Source: an uncultured Flavobacteriaceae bacterium (GTDB taxonomy: Bacteria > Bacteroidota > Bacteroidia > Flavobacteriales > Flavobacteriaceae). From it: a stretch of DNA of 64,000 nt. Below are positions 34,713-43,610 of this stretch, piece after piece. A model generated the notes under the pieces. That model had not been told where the DNA came from, did no database searches, and saw only the letters and a list, made by a program, of their open reading frames with translations. The stretch lies in NCBI GenBank assembly GCA_943789365.1, contig CALSTV010000001.1, positions 2,418,001-2,482,000 of the forward strand, given 5' to 3'. The first letter of the stretch is position 1. Each line of letters begins with the position of its first letter. Position numbers and translations under genes: made by a program.

Positions 34713-36185
34713 ATGGCAAATTATTTTAACACACTTTCTTTGCGTGAGCAATTAGAGCAATTGGGACAATGTGAATTTATGGACAGTTCTGAATTCAACG
34801 GAGGTGTAGATGCATTGAAAGGAAAAAAAATAGTTATTATTGGATGTGGAGCGCAAGGCTTAAACCAAGGCTTGAACATGAAAGACTCTGGTTTGGATGT
34901 TTCTTATACTTTAAGACCAGCAGCAATTGCAGAAAAAAGACAGTCTTTCTTGAATGCAACTGAAAATGGTTTTGCAGTAGGAACGTACGAAGAAATGATT
35001 CCTTCGGCTGATTTATTAATCAACCTTACGCCAGACAAACAACATACAGCGGTAGTTACGGCTGTAATGCCATTAATGAAACAAGGTGCTACATTATCTT
35101 ACTCACATGGATTCAACATTGTTGAAGAAGGAATGCAAGTAAGAAAAGACATCACTGTAATTATGGTGGCGCCTAAATCACCGGGTTCTGAGGTAAGAGA
35201 AGAATTCAAAAGAGGATTTGGAGTACCTACATTAATCGCGGTACACCCAGAGAACGATCCAGAAGGAAAAGGATGGGATTACGCAAAAGCATATGCAGTA
35301 GGAACAGGTGGTCATACCGCTGGTGTATTGCGTTCTTCTTTTGTTGCTGAGGTAAAATCTGACTTAATGGGTGAGCAAACAATTCTTTGTGGATTGTTGC
35401 AAACTGGATCTATCTTGTGTTTTGACAAAATGGTAGCGGAAGGTGTAGATGCAGGATATGCTTCTAAACTAATCCAATACGGATGGGAAACCATCACTGA
35501 GGCTTTAAAGCACGGTGGAATTACAAATATGATGGACAGATTGTCTAACCCAGCTAAGATTGCTGCATTTAAAGCATCTGAAGACTTAAAAGACATTATG
35601 CGTCCTTTGTTTCAAAAACATATGGATGATATCATCTCTGGTCACTTCTCTAAAACAATGATGGAAGACTGGGCAAATGACGATATCAACTTATTGACTT
35701 GGAGAGCTGCAACTGCAGAAACAAACTTCGAGAAAACCCCAGCAGGAGCTATTGAAATTTCTGAACAAGAATACTTCGATAATGGTGTGTTGATGGTTGC
35801 TATGGTAAAAGCAGGTGTTGAATTGGCTTTTGAAGCGATGGTTGACTCTGGAATTATCGACGAGTCTGCTTACTACGAGTCATTGCATGAAACGCCATTA
35901 ATTGCAAATACCATTGCAAGAAAGAAATTGTATGAAATGAACGCTGTAATTTCTGATACTGCAGAGTACGGATGTTACTTGTTTGACCATGCAGCAAAAC
36001 CATTAATCGCTGATTACGTAAAGAACGCTCCAAGCAACTTGGTTGGACGTCCGTTCAACGATGGTGCTAACGGTGTTGACAACAAAGAATTGATTGAAGT
36101 GAATGCTGCAATTAGAGAGCATGGAGTTGAGGAAATAGGAGAATACCTAAGAGAATCAATGACAGCAATGAAGAAAATTGTATAA
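34713..36185 (+). CDS. ilvC: Ketol-acid reductoisomerase, class II
   Basis: 490 residues, the long class II form. NADPH-binding [26 protein letters not shown] (~44-70), [18 protein letters not shown], and duplicated C-terminal knotted domains with the acidic metal ligands ([15 protein letters not shown]). Isomerises and reduces acetohydroxy acids to dihydroxy acids, between IlvBN and IlvD. Has its own promoter and terminator, separate from ilvDBN. Confidence 0.97.
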   Translation: MANYFNTLSLREQLEQLGQCEFMDSSEFNGGVDALKGKKIVIIGCGAQGLNQGLNMKDSGLDVSYTLRPAAIAEKRQSFLNATENGFAVGTYEEMIPSADLLINLTPDKQHTAVVTAVMPLMKQGATLSYSHGFNIVEEGMQVRKDITVIMVAPKSPGSEVREEFKRGFGVPTLIAVHPENDPEGKGWDYAKAYAVGTGGHTAGVLRSSFVAEVKSDLMGEQTILCGLLQTGSILCFDKMVAEGVDAGYASKLIQYGWETITEALKHGGITNMMDRLSNPAKIAAFKASEDLKDIMRPLFQKHMDDIISGHFSKTMMEDWANDDINLLTWRAATAETNFEKTPAGAIEISEQEYFDNGVLMVAMVKAGVELAFEAMVDSGIIDESAYYESLHETPLIANTIARKKLYEMNAVISDTAEYGCYLFDHAAKPLIADYVKNAPSNLVGRPFNDGANGVDNKELIEVNAAIREHGVEEIGEYLRESMTAMKKIV

Positions 36186-36207
36186 GTAACTACAGTTATA
36201 TAAAGAT

Positions 36208-36243
36208 AAAACCTGCTAACGAAATGCGTTAGCAGGTTTTTTT
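36208..36243 (+). terminator. Terminator of ilvC
   Basis: AAACCTGCTAAC-GAAATGC-GTTAGCAGGTTT followed by T's; A-run on the other side also serves the convergent nitroreductase gene. Confidence 0.92.
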
Positions 36244-36266
36244 ATGAATAAAAAAAACATACTATT

Positions 36267-36869
36267 TTAAATGTCTTCAATAATTGCTGCTAATGGCAGT
36301 CTTGATTTCGGTGTTTTTGAAGGTTGATTGAAGTCGTTTGCATCTCTATATCCTATGCAAACGGCAAAAAGAGGTCGGTACCCTTTTAGAGCTAATATAT
36401 CCATATAGGCATCGGGTTCGATTCCTTCCATAGGGGTGGAGTCAATCCCTAAACTAGCACAGGCACTAAGGAAAAAACCTAAGGAGATATATACCTGTTT
36501 GGATAACCATATGCGTGTTTCTTCATTTGTCATGGTGTCGAGATACCCCTTGAAAAGGTCAATTTTTTCTTCCGGTAAACAATGATATATCTGTTTATCG
36601 AGGATGCTGAGATTATCAATTACGCTAAAAACGACCAAATGACTCGCCTCTTGGATTTTATTTTCGTTATGATGTGAGACCTTTGAAAGCTTGGTCTTTA
36701 GTTCTTTGTTTCCAATAAAGGTGAACTTCCAAGGCTGTGTATTCAGTGAGGAAGGACTCATTCTTAAAATTTGTTTCAATTCTTGAATTTTTTCCGCGGG
36801 TATTTTATTTGTCGGGTCGTATTGTTTTGTGGAGTAACGGGTTTCTGCTAACTTTTTGAAATTCGTCAT
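36267..36869 (-). CDS. Nitroreductase-family FMN oxidoreductase
   Basis: 200 residues starting MTNFKKLAETRYSTKQYDPTNKIP; an earlier in-frame ATG would add 18 atypical residues. Family features: RYSTKQYD (FMN phosphate), RMSPSSLNTQPWKFTFIGN (FMN/substrate) and the C-terminal GYRPLFAVCIGYRDANDFN. Resembles NfsB/FMN-dependent NAD(P)H reductases of nitro compounds and quinones. Physiological substrate unknown. Monocistronic. Confidence 0.9.
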   Translation of the reverse strand: MTNFKKLAETRYSTKQYDPTNKIPAEKIQELKQILRMSPSSLNTQPWKFTFIGNKELKTKLSKVSHHNENKIQEASHLVVFSVIDNLSILDKQIYHCLPEEKIDLFKGYLDTMTNEETRIWLSKQVYISLGFFLSACASLGIDSTPMEGIEPDAYMDILALKGYRPLFAVCIGYRDANDFNQPSKTPKSRLPLAAIIEDI

Positions 36870-37011
36870 TTTTGAAATATTATTTTGCCTGTAAAGATAG
36901 GAGTTAGGACTAACAAAACCCAAAATGATAATACCCTTTGGGTTTGGCAGTTTATTTTTTTGAGGGTCATTTTTCTTAGCTATGCAACAGAACTCTAATT
37001 TAGATTAAGCA

Positions 37012-37040
37012 TAAAAAAGGCTACCTGAAAAGGCAGCCTC
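37012..37040 (-). terminator. Terminator downstream of GH paralogue 1
   Basis: Reverse strand: GAGGCTGCC-TTTTCA-GGTAGCCT then T6. It lies after the predicted original stop (37064-37066) of the hydrolase, as expected for a gene that formerly ended there. Confidence 0.8.
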
Positions 37041-37111
37041 ATTGTGTTGAATTGATAAAAAAATTATTTGACAATAAACTTTTCTGTTTTTACGGTACTA
37101 CCGTTTTTAAT

Positions 37112-39751
37112 TCATACAAAATACAAACCTGCGTCTAAATTTATTCTTTCCGTTAACTGAATAGAATTGGTCTGTTGCGGATCTTCTCTATGCATAAGCA
37201 ATACTCCGCTAAAATTAAAAATTGAAATTTCAGTTGTAGCTTCGAAAGTTTCCAAATTTAAATTGATATTTAAATCACCACCTTTTTCAACAAAAGTAGG
37301 ATATAAAATAAGAGAACCTATATAATCATTCTCTTCTGTATTGGTGTTTTTTTTAGTACTGATTTTATTTACACTATTGGAAGCCTCACAATTTATCTGA
37401 ATGTTATCGATACAAATAGGATAGTTTTTGGCCGTTATTTTTATTCGAACATCACCCGAAAATCCGAGGTTTTCTAAGTTGAATGTTTGAATCCCCGTAG
37501 CGTTTGTATCACCGACAGGCGGGGTGGTGCCAATAAGGGTATAATTTGCGTCTCCATCTTCTTTTGCATGTATTTTTAAATAAGCGGTTTCGTTATTGCT
37601 GGATGAAAAGGCTTTGGTATAGTCAAAACTCAAACTGTTCAATCCTGCATAAGGGATATCCGTCTTCAGTGTTGCATCGTCTTGCCCTCTTAGCATTAAT
37701 CCTTTTCCATCCGGGGCATAGGTTTGTGCATCTCTCGCGTCTGTATAAATCCAGGTAAGGTCATAATTCCCTAGAAAACTGCCATCGTTGGCGTTGTCAG
37801 ACCCAATGACAAGGTTGTCAAAAGTTTCATTGGTACAGCTATCATAAGGAGTCCATGAAATATTATCAACACAAAGAGGTTTGCTCTTTGCGCGAATTTT
37901 TATTTCCACATTTCCGTAAAAATTAAAATCATTCACACCAAATGAGAGCGGGGAAATACTATTTGCTTCTCCTACAATGCCAGAAGTACCCATCAAAACA
38001 AAATCGGTGTCTTCTGCTGTTTTGATATAAAGTTCTACATAGGCATTGTTGTTAGCAGTGTTTGTAAATGCTTTCGTCAATTGTACGGAGAGAGAGGATA
38101 TTCCTCCTGTTAAGCTGGTAGTTAATTCACTATCATCTTGTCCTCTTAGCATAATACTTTTTCCTGAGACTCCAAAGGACTGACCATCCCGTGCATCATT
38201 GTAGGTCCAGGTATTTCCATTGTCTCCCACAAAACTTCCGTCTGTGTCGTTTTCGCTAGCTGGTATGTTGAGTAATTCAAAAGTTTCAGTAGCACCTAAG
38301 GAACCAAGAATTTCTTTGGTGAATGTGAGTCTTGTATACGACATAGCTGGTAGTGAACAAGTAAAGGAATTTGATTCTGTAGGAACCGCAGATATACTAA
38401 TAGACTCTCCATAAAGGTCTTCTGTGTTCACAAGAGTAGTTCCTTCGATAAATGTAGTCGCTATTAAAGAAATTGAGCTTTGCAAATCAATCGTTGAATT
38501 TTGAATTGTTTCTGATTTGTTCAATAAGTAAACCAGAATTTCATCATTTTTTTCAACGGCCATTCCATAAACAGAAACATCTCCTGTATCTGTCATTTCA
38601 AGCATTTTACCACCTTGAGCTTTCGCAAGCATTTCAAAGCCTACAGACATTGGGTTGTATCGATAATTATTGCTTTTGTCAACAACACCTCCGTTTGCAC
38701 CGTCAGTACTTCTTAGGGTCGACCAATAGCAAGACATATACCAGTTCCCAAGAAAATGTTCTTGAAGCAAGTCTATGGCAACCATGCTCTGTGTGTATTT
38801 ATCAAATCCGGTGTGATTTCCCGAACCGTGTCCGTATTCATTGTTTGCAAATAGAAGATTGGGGTATCCAGCTGCCACAGCTGCGGCTTTAAGTGCTGGA
38901 AGTGTGGTTCTCCAGGCCCTTCCTCCATCAGAAAGTTCTTGAGAAGTTCCATTTTTTCTATCGCGTAAAGGCGTTTCAACTTTCCACTCTTCAAAAGTTC
39001 CCGGTGGAAGATCTGGCTTTCCTCCATAAGGCCATTTCCCATGTGTTTCGGCAATGTCAATATAATCACCAGCAATAGCAAGGTAGTCTGTAAGGTAGCT
39101 CGGCGTTAGATTGTTGTGGTTAAACATGGTTTTTATGTCAGGATCTGCTGCTTTCATCGCCATGGCATGATCTTTAAAAAGTCTTGCTTCATTAGCCGCA
39201 CTGTCATTTCCACCTTCATTACCCAAGTACCAAAAAGCACCGCCATGGCCTCTGCTTTTTACATAGTTGACCATTCGTACGGCTCGGTCTATACTTTCTT
39301 GTTCCATGTCGTAGTCATATCCGGAATTGATATTGACGCCGAGGAGCGGGGTAATTCCTGAAGCATCTGCGACGTCTAAATATTCATCTAGTCCAAACCA
39401 TTCAGAGGCCGGAACTTGATCTGCTGGGTCCCAATTCGGATCCCATGGATCTCCTCTGTTCACACCTGTAGGATTTTCCCAGTCCCAATATTTAACAATA
39501 CTACCTCCTGGATAACGCATGGTACTCACTCCTGCCGTATTCATCCATGCGATATAGCCATTCGCATCATTTTCATAAAAGGAATCTGGTTCGTTGTTGT
39601 ATACGGAATGCATTCCGACTATGTAGTCGCTTATTTGCCACTTTTCATTGTCTGTATGGATAGAAAATGAATTTTGAGCTTCCAGGTTATTGATACTAAA
39701 GAGCATTAGTAGCATTAACATGAAGTACTTACTTGATGTTTTGGTTTTCAT
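37112..39751 (-). CDS. Secreted clan GH-A-like hydrolase (paralogue 1), T9SS tail cut by TGA
   Basis: 879 residues as read. Signal peptide to ~25. Catalytic TIM-barrel-like part (~28-400) has MRYPGGSIVKYWDWENP, FWYLGNEG (E179, putative acid/base), AETHGKWPYGG (E235) and ANNEYG (E305, putative nucleophile). Two ~150-residue beta modules follow (~485-635 and ~640-790), each with MLRGQDD, then a T9SS sorting domain. The TGA at 37112-37114 interrupts GLYFV; beyond it the frame continues IKNGSTVKTEKFIVK to TAA at 37064-37066, the expected end of a T9SS tail. CAZy family not assigned. No clear C-box promoter. Confidence 0.85.
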   Translation of the reverse strand: MKTKTSSKYFMLMLLMLFSINNLEAQNSFSIHTDNEKWQISDYIVGMHSVYNNEPDSFYENDANGYIAWMNTAGVSTMRYPGGSIVKYWDWENPTGVNRGDPWDPNWDPADQVPASEWFGLDEYLDVADASGITPLLGVNINSGYDYDMEQESIDRAVRMVNYVKSRGHGGAFWYLGNEGGNDSAANEARLFKDHAMAMKAADPDIKTMFNHNNLTPSYLTDYLAIAGDYIDIAETHGKWPYGGKPDLPPGTFEEWKVETPLRDRKNGTSQELSDGGRAWRTTLPALKAAAVAAGYPNLLFANNEYGHGSGNHTGFDKYTQSMVAIDLLQEHFLGNWYMSCYWSTLRSTDGANGGVVDKSNNYRYNPMSVGFEMLAKAQGGKMLEMTDTGDVSVYGMAVEKNDEILVYLLNKSETIQNSTIDLQSSISLIATTFIEGTTLVNTEDLYGESISISAVPTESNSFTCSLPAMSYTRLTFTKEILGSLGATETFELLNIPASENDTDGSFVGDNGNTWTYNDARDGQSFGVSGKSIMLRGQDDSELTTSLTGGISSLSVQLTKAFTNTANNNAYVELYIKTAEDTDFVLMGTSGIVGEANSISPLSFGVNDFNFYGNVEIKIRAKSKPLCVDNISWTPYDSCTNETFDNLVIGSDNANDGSFLGNYDLTWIYTDARDAQTYAPDGKGLMLRGQDDATLKTDIPYAGLNSLSFDYTKAFSSSNNETAYLKIHAKEDGDANYTLIGTTPPVGDTNATGIQTFNLENLGFSGDVRIKITAKNYPICIDNIQINCEASNSVNKISTKKNTNTEENDYIGSLILYPTFVEKGGDLNINLNLETFEATTEISIFNFSGVLLMHREDPQQTNSIQLTERINLDAGLYFV

Positions 39752-40110
39752 TGGTTTATAGTTTTTGGTTAGTAATCTATAGTTTGTTTAAAAAGAAGTG
39801 GTTGTAAACTGAGAAGTTTCTTCTTTTTATACGAGGTGATTTTTAAATGTCTCTTTACAAGAAGGAGGTAATTATAGTAGCATAGGTAACAGATGATAGC
39901 TATATTACCTCGTTCTTGGCAGTTTTTGAAGCCAATACCTGGCGTTTAGATACATTGTGTTCTAGGTAAAAGGTATGGCGCTTCCTAGGTTTAGGAAACC
40001 TTTTTTTATTTTAAGTTAAAGCTGCAGATTTAGAATACTGTAAATGAACACAGTCCATTGAAACGGCCTGTGGTTCTTATCTAATCAAAATAGAACAGAT
40101 TTTATGCTTG
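39752..40110. other. Intergenic region upstream of GH paralogue 1
   Basis: No exact TAnnTTTG box. A weak C-box-like ATCACCTCG lies 22 bp from TCAGTTTA (39805-39812), a possible decayed copy of the locus promoter. A hairpin AGGTTT-AGG-AAACC plus T7 on the + strand (39987-40007) has no matching + gene. Confidence 0.4.
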
Positions 40111-41511
40111 TTACAATATAATTTTCTTGGCAATGACTTGGTTTTCAATCTTTATTTGCAAAATATATACACCACTTTTATCAATGCGGATACTAGCTGC
40201 TTTCGTTTTTTCTATTTGCGCTTTCACAAGTTTTCCTGTAACATCATATATTTTGTAGCTAAAGAACTTGTCAGAGGTAATACTTGTTCCGTTTTGGTTT
40301 TTGGTGATAGAGAGGTTGTTTTCAGCAAAATGATCTACCGCAAGTATGGTACCTTCTAATTTGAATTCGCTTATTGAAAAACCTTTAAGGCTCAGTTCGT
40401 AATTTTGGTATTGTGCGCCTGGTGTTACATTGAAGGTTTTCTGTTCGCCACTTGTAAAAGATTGACCTGTTTGTTCGTCGATTAAGATTTTATTTGTTAT
40501 TGGATTTTCGAACTCATCTAAAGCATCCACAAGACCATATAAACTCCAAAATCTAGCCCCAAATTCAAATTCGCTTCCTGCTACGGGTACCTTCCCTAAA
40601 ACTTTGGTGTCATCATGAATCTGACTTTGGTTGTTAGCAAATAACTTTTCATTGAAAAAATAACTTCCGTCATACTCTATCATAGCTCCTTGGGCTGAAT
40701 TTAAAGCGTCATACCCTAAATAGACCGTCTCAATTGCATCTGGTGTAATTCCATCTCCACCTATTTTCCAGGATGCTACGTTCGATCCATCAATGAATAT
40801 ATTGAGTTTCGAATTTGTGATTACGATACTTAATTGATATTGTGTGTCAGCAGCAATGGTAAATGCTTTTCCTGGTTTTAATTCGAATTTGAAATAAATA
40901 CTGAATTCTTCAGTTGCAATGTCATAATAAAAAACAACGTGCTCAGCAGGATCAGCAGTTTCCAAGCTTAACAACGTAACAACACCTGTCGTTCCACTTG
41001 CTATTTTGATCAGCGAAGAAAATGTAAATTCGTCTAATTCAACTCCTTTTCCTGTCAATGTTGCCTTTAGTGTATTTTTAGCACCACCTACAATCACAGA
41101 GTTTCCAATAAGACCTGTACCAATAGCCATAGCTTCTGTACCTGTTGCGTTTTCAGTCATTCCTGAGTCAAATAAAATATCCGTATGGTTAGACGCCGTG
41201 ATGCTGTAACTTGTGAGTTCTGTATCAGAGGTTGTGTCGATATTGAGCGCTGAATTAACAGCACTTATGTTTGTGTACGTGTTTGGGTTATCATCATTTA
41301 ATTCTGTAACGGGTGTCAATGTTTCCTCTCCCTGAATGTTAGAAGTCATTGTATAGGGGATTTCTTGCGCGTTGATTACGTTTGTAAATAATGCGAATGA
41401 CAAAAGAAGTAATAGGTTTTTAAAGTTGCTAATTTTTAATTGTTTATGATTATCTAATGAAAGTGCATAGGTTAAAAATGAGGAAAATAAGTGTAAAGTA
41501 ATTTTTTTCAT
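40111..41511 (-). CDS. Lectin-like (LamG/concanavalin-type) secreted protein with T9SS tail
   Basis: 466 residues. An N-terminal extension precedes a hydrophobic signal (FKNLLLLLSFALFTNVINAQ, cleavage ~49). Residues ~85-300 read as a beta-sandwich of LamG/concanavalin type (DEFTFSSLIKIASGTTGVVTLLSL... FYYDIATEEFSIYFKFEL...SIVITNSKLNIFIDGSNVASW). The end (FFSYKIYDVTGKLVKAQIEKTKAASIRIDKSGVYILQIKIENQVIAKKIIL) is a T9SS sorting domain. No catalytic motif seen; probably a surface glycan-binding protein. Own C-box promoter at 41554-41609. Confidence 0.75.
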   Translation of the reverse strand: MKKITLHLFSSFLTYALSLDNHKQLKISNFKNLLLLLSFALFTNVINAQEIPYTMTSNIQGEETLTPVTELNDDNPNTYTNISAVNSALNIDTTSDTELTSYSITASNHTDILFDSGMTENATGTEAMAIGTGLIGNSVIVGGAKNTLKATLTGKGVELDEFTFSSLIKIASGTTGVVTLLSLETADPAEHVVFYYDIATEEFSIYFKFELKPGKAFTIAADTQYQLSIVITNSKLNIFIDGSNVASWKIGGDGITPDAIETVYLGYDALNSAQGAMIEYDGSYFFNEKLFANNQSQIHDDTKVLGKVPVAGSEFEFGARFWSLYGLVDALDEFENPITNKILIDEQTGQSFTSGEQKTFNVTPGAQYQNYELSLKGFSISEFKLEGTILAVDHFAENNLSITKNQNGTSITSDKFFSYKIYDVTGKLVKAQIEKTKAASIRIDKSGVYILQIKIENQVIAKKIIL

Positions 41512-41553
41512 GGTTAATTTGTTTAATCAGTTTACTACATCATCGTAGCATCT

Positions 41554-41609
41554 CAAAAGTATATGATGTACAATAAATATACAGGGGGTGATTCAACGTT
41601 ATATAAGGT
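41554..41609 (-). promoter_or_regulatory. PUL promoter A: C-box operator plus -7 box
   Basis: Reverse strand: CCTTATATAACGTTGAATCA, CCCCCT (T at 41583), then 22 bp to TACTTTTG (41554-41561), 43 bp before the lectin-like gene's ATG. The downstream half matches the locus consensus; the upstream half is only CC. Confidence 0.7.
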
Positions 41610-41718
41610 ACATTCTGTCTTAAGCCTTTGTTTTATTGGGTTTAATGATTTTTTTTGTTGTGGTTTGTCTTTTTTGTCAGAAATAAAAAGCATTGAGATC
41701 TGTATCCCAATAAAACCA

Positions 41719-41760
41719 AAAAAACGGTCTGAAAAACCTACTTTTCAGACCGTCGTTTTT
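41719..41760 (-). terminator. Terminator of the GH paralogue 3-sulfatase-paralogue 2 operon
   Basis: ACGGTCTGAAAA and its complement separated by ~5 nt, with T-run on the reverse strand, 20 bp past the paralogue 2 stop. Confidence 0.9.
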
Positions 41761-41779
41761 ACCAAATTAGTTGTACTAA

Positions 41780-43576
41780 CTATTCTTTAATAATTTTAAA
41801 TCTTTTTTGTTGATGTGCTTTGTTTTGAATTTTTAAAACATAGCTGCCAGATTCTAGATTTTCTATAGAAATTCCCTTGTTAGTTGAAAACGTATTTTTT
41901 AATAACAATTGACCTTGTAGGTTGTATATTGAATAGTTGTGTATCGGGAAATTAGAATCTACAAAAATCTGTTTTTGTGAAGGATTTGGATGTACAGCTG
42001 TTTTCCACAAGGATGTTGTGTTGATTTGATCTGTACTCAAATCACTCTCATCTACATAGGTAAGTTTTGAATAGGATAGAGAAGGAAGTTCAACGCTGTG
42101 TGTATTCAATGCTATTTCGGTGCTCGTAAGAGCAATTACTTCTCCAAGTTCGTCGATGGTATTTACCATAGACTCCGACTTGCTTAATTTTAAGTCTAGT
42201 CCATTGGTGTTGTTGAAGTTCAATTGGATCTTTTTGGTATTCGAAGATTTATTCAAGACATACACAAGATATTTTCCGTTCTTTTTAGCCACAAAACCGT
42301 ACACAGAGTTCGCGGCATAATTTCCTTCTGTCAATGCAGCAACTTCAGCATCAATTACAGGGTCTTCTAATTTAATCATCTTGCCTTCAAGGGCCTCTGC
42401 TAAAAATTCAAAACCAAAATGCATTGGGTTTAGTTCATAGTCAAAATTTCGGTTTGTAGCCACACTAGTGTGCTCAGATTGGGTAGTTTTTATTTGTGAC
42501 CAATAGCAGGTCATATCCCAATTTCCAATAAAGTGTTCTTGAAGCATATCAATAACCAAAAGATTTTTGCTAAACCTGTCAAAGTTTAACATTCTACTGT
42601 TTTTTCCATGCCCATATTCATTGTTAGCAAATAATAAATTAGGATTTCCAGTTGCTGCAGCTTCTGCTCTTAGTGCTACTAATTCATTTCTCCATTCCCT
42701 TTGTCTGTTTTTTCGGTCTCTCAAAGGGTATTCTGTTTGCCATTCAGTAAAGGTGGCAGCCGGGTATTGGTTGATATCCGGGCTTCCTCCATACGGCCAC
42801 TTCCCATGGCTTTCCGCCATGTCAATATATTGTATGTCCTCAGTCTCACCGGTGTGTTCCTTCTTTTTTGCTTCGTTGAGGTATTGACGCAGGTAACTCG
42901 TGCTTAGGTTATTATGATTGAACATGATTTTGATGTCTGGATCGACTTGTTTCATATGGTATGCATGGAATTTTACCAATGCCGCCTCTTCTTCCCAGCC
43001 ACCGTTCATGCCTTCGTTTCCTAAATACCAAAAAGCACCTCCTAAGCCTTGTTGTTTTACATAGTTGACCATTCTTTTAGCCCTTTTCATGCTTTCGAAT
43101 TTTGTCATGTACCCCTGTGGGCTGGCACAAGAGGTAATGTTTACACCAAACATCGGGGTGATATTAGCATCTTTAACCACTTGTATGTATTCATCCAAAC
43201 CCGTCCATTCACTTGCGTCCACCTGATCTTCAGGGTTCCAGTCGGGTGACCAGATATCCTCGTTTCTTACACCGTTTGGGGTTTCCCAATCCCAGTACTT
43301 AACAATGGATCCTCCAGGATATCTCATGGTTGAAATCCCGGCTTCTTTCATCCAATCGGCATAGGTGCCAACCCCTCCTTTTAAATCGTATCGAGCTCCC
43401 GAATAAAAATCATCAGGTTCACTTGAGTATACAGAGTGCATACCCAGTAAATACTTACTAATGGTCCATTTTTCGTCCGACAAATCGATAAAAAAGTTTT
43501 TGTCAATAGTTTGAGCAAAGCCTTGAGAATACCATCCTATGAAAATAAGATATAGTAATTTTTTATGTAGGGTCAT
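41780..43576 (-). CDS. Secreted clan GH-A-like hydrolase (paralogue 2) with intact T9SS tail
   Basis: 598 residues. Signal peptide (cleavage after GFAQ, ~22). Same catalytic family as paralogues 1 and 3: STMRYPGGSIVKYWDWETP, FWYLGNEGMNGG, AESHGKWPYGG, ANNEYGHGKN and CYWSQ. A C-terminal beta domain is followed by a T9SS sorting domain ending SGSYVLKIQNKAHQQKRFKIIKE. Lacks the two MLRGQDD modules of paralogue 1. Third gene of an operon behind paralogue 3 and a sulfatase (35-bp gap). Expected at the cell surface or released. Confidence 0.87.
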   Translation of the reverse strand: MTLHKKLLYLIFIGWYSQGFAQTIDKNFFIDLSDEKWTISKYLLGMHSVYSSEPDDFYSGARYDLKGGVGTYADWMKEAGISTMRYPGGSIVKYWDWETPNGVRNEDIWSPDWNPEDQVDASEWTGLDEYIQVVKDANITPMFGVNITSCASPQGYMTKFESMKRAKRMVNYVKQQGLGGAFWYLGNEGMNGGWEEEAALVKFHAYHMKQVDPDIKIMFNHNNLSTSYLRQYLNEAKKKEHTGETEDIQYIDMAESHGKWPYGGSPDINQYPAATFTEWQTEYPLRDRKNRQREWRNELVALRAEAAATGNPNLLFANNEYGHGKNSRMLNFDRFSKNLLVIDMLQEHFIGNWDMTCYWSQIKTTQSEHTSVATNRNFDYELNPMHFGFEFLAEALEGKMIKLEDPVIDAEVAALTEGNYAANSVYGFVAKKNGKYLVYVLNKSSNTKKIQLNFNNTNGLDLKLSKSESMVNTIDELGEVIALTSTEIALNTHSVELPSLSYSKLTYVDESDLSTDQINTTSLWKTAVHPNPSQKQIFVDSNFPIHNYSIYNLQGQLLLKNTFSTNKGISIENLESGSYVLKIQNKAHQQKRFKIIKE

Positions 43577-43610
43577 GTATTAAGTTTGGTTGTTAGTAGC
43601 TCGTGTTCAA

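Noticed and set aside
37112-37114. TGA read as selenocysteine in GH paralogue 1
   Set aside because: No SECIS-like hairpin recognised and the position corresponds to a variable Arg-type residue of a T9SS tail, not a catalytic site.
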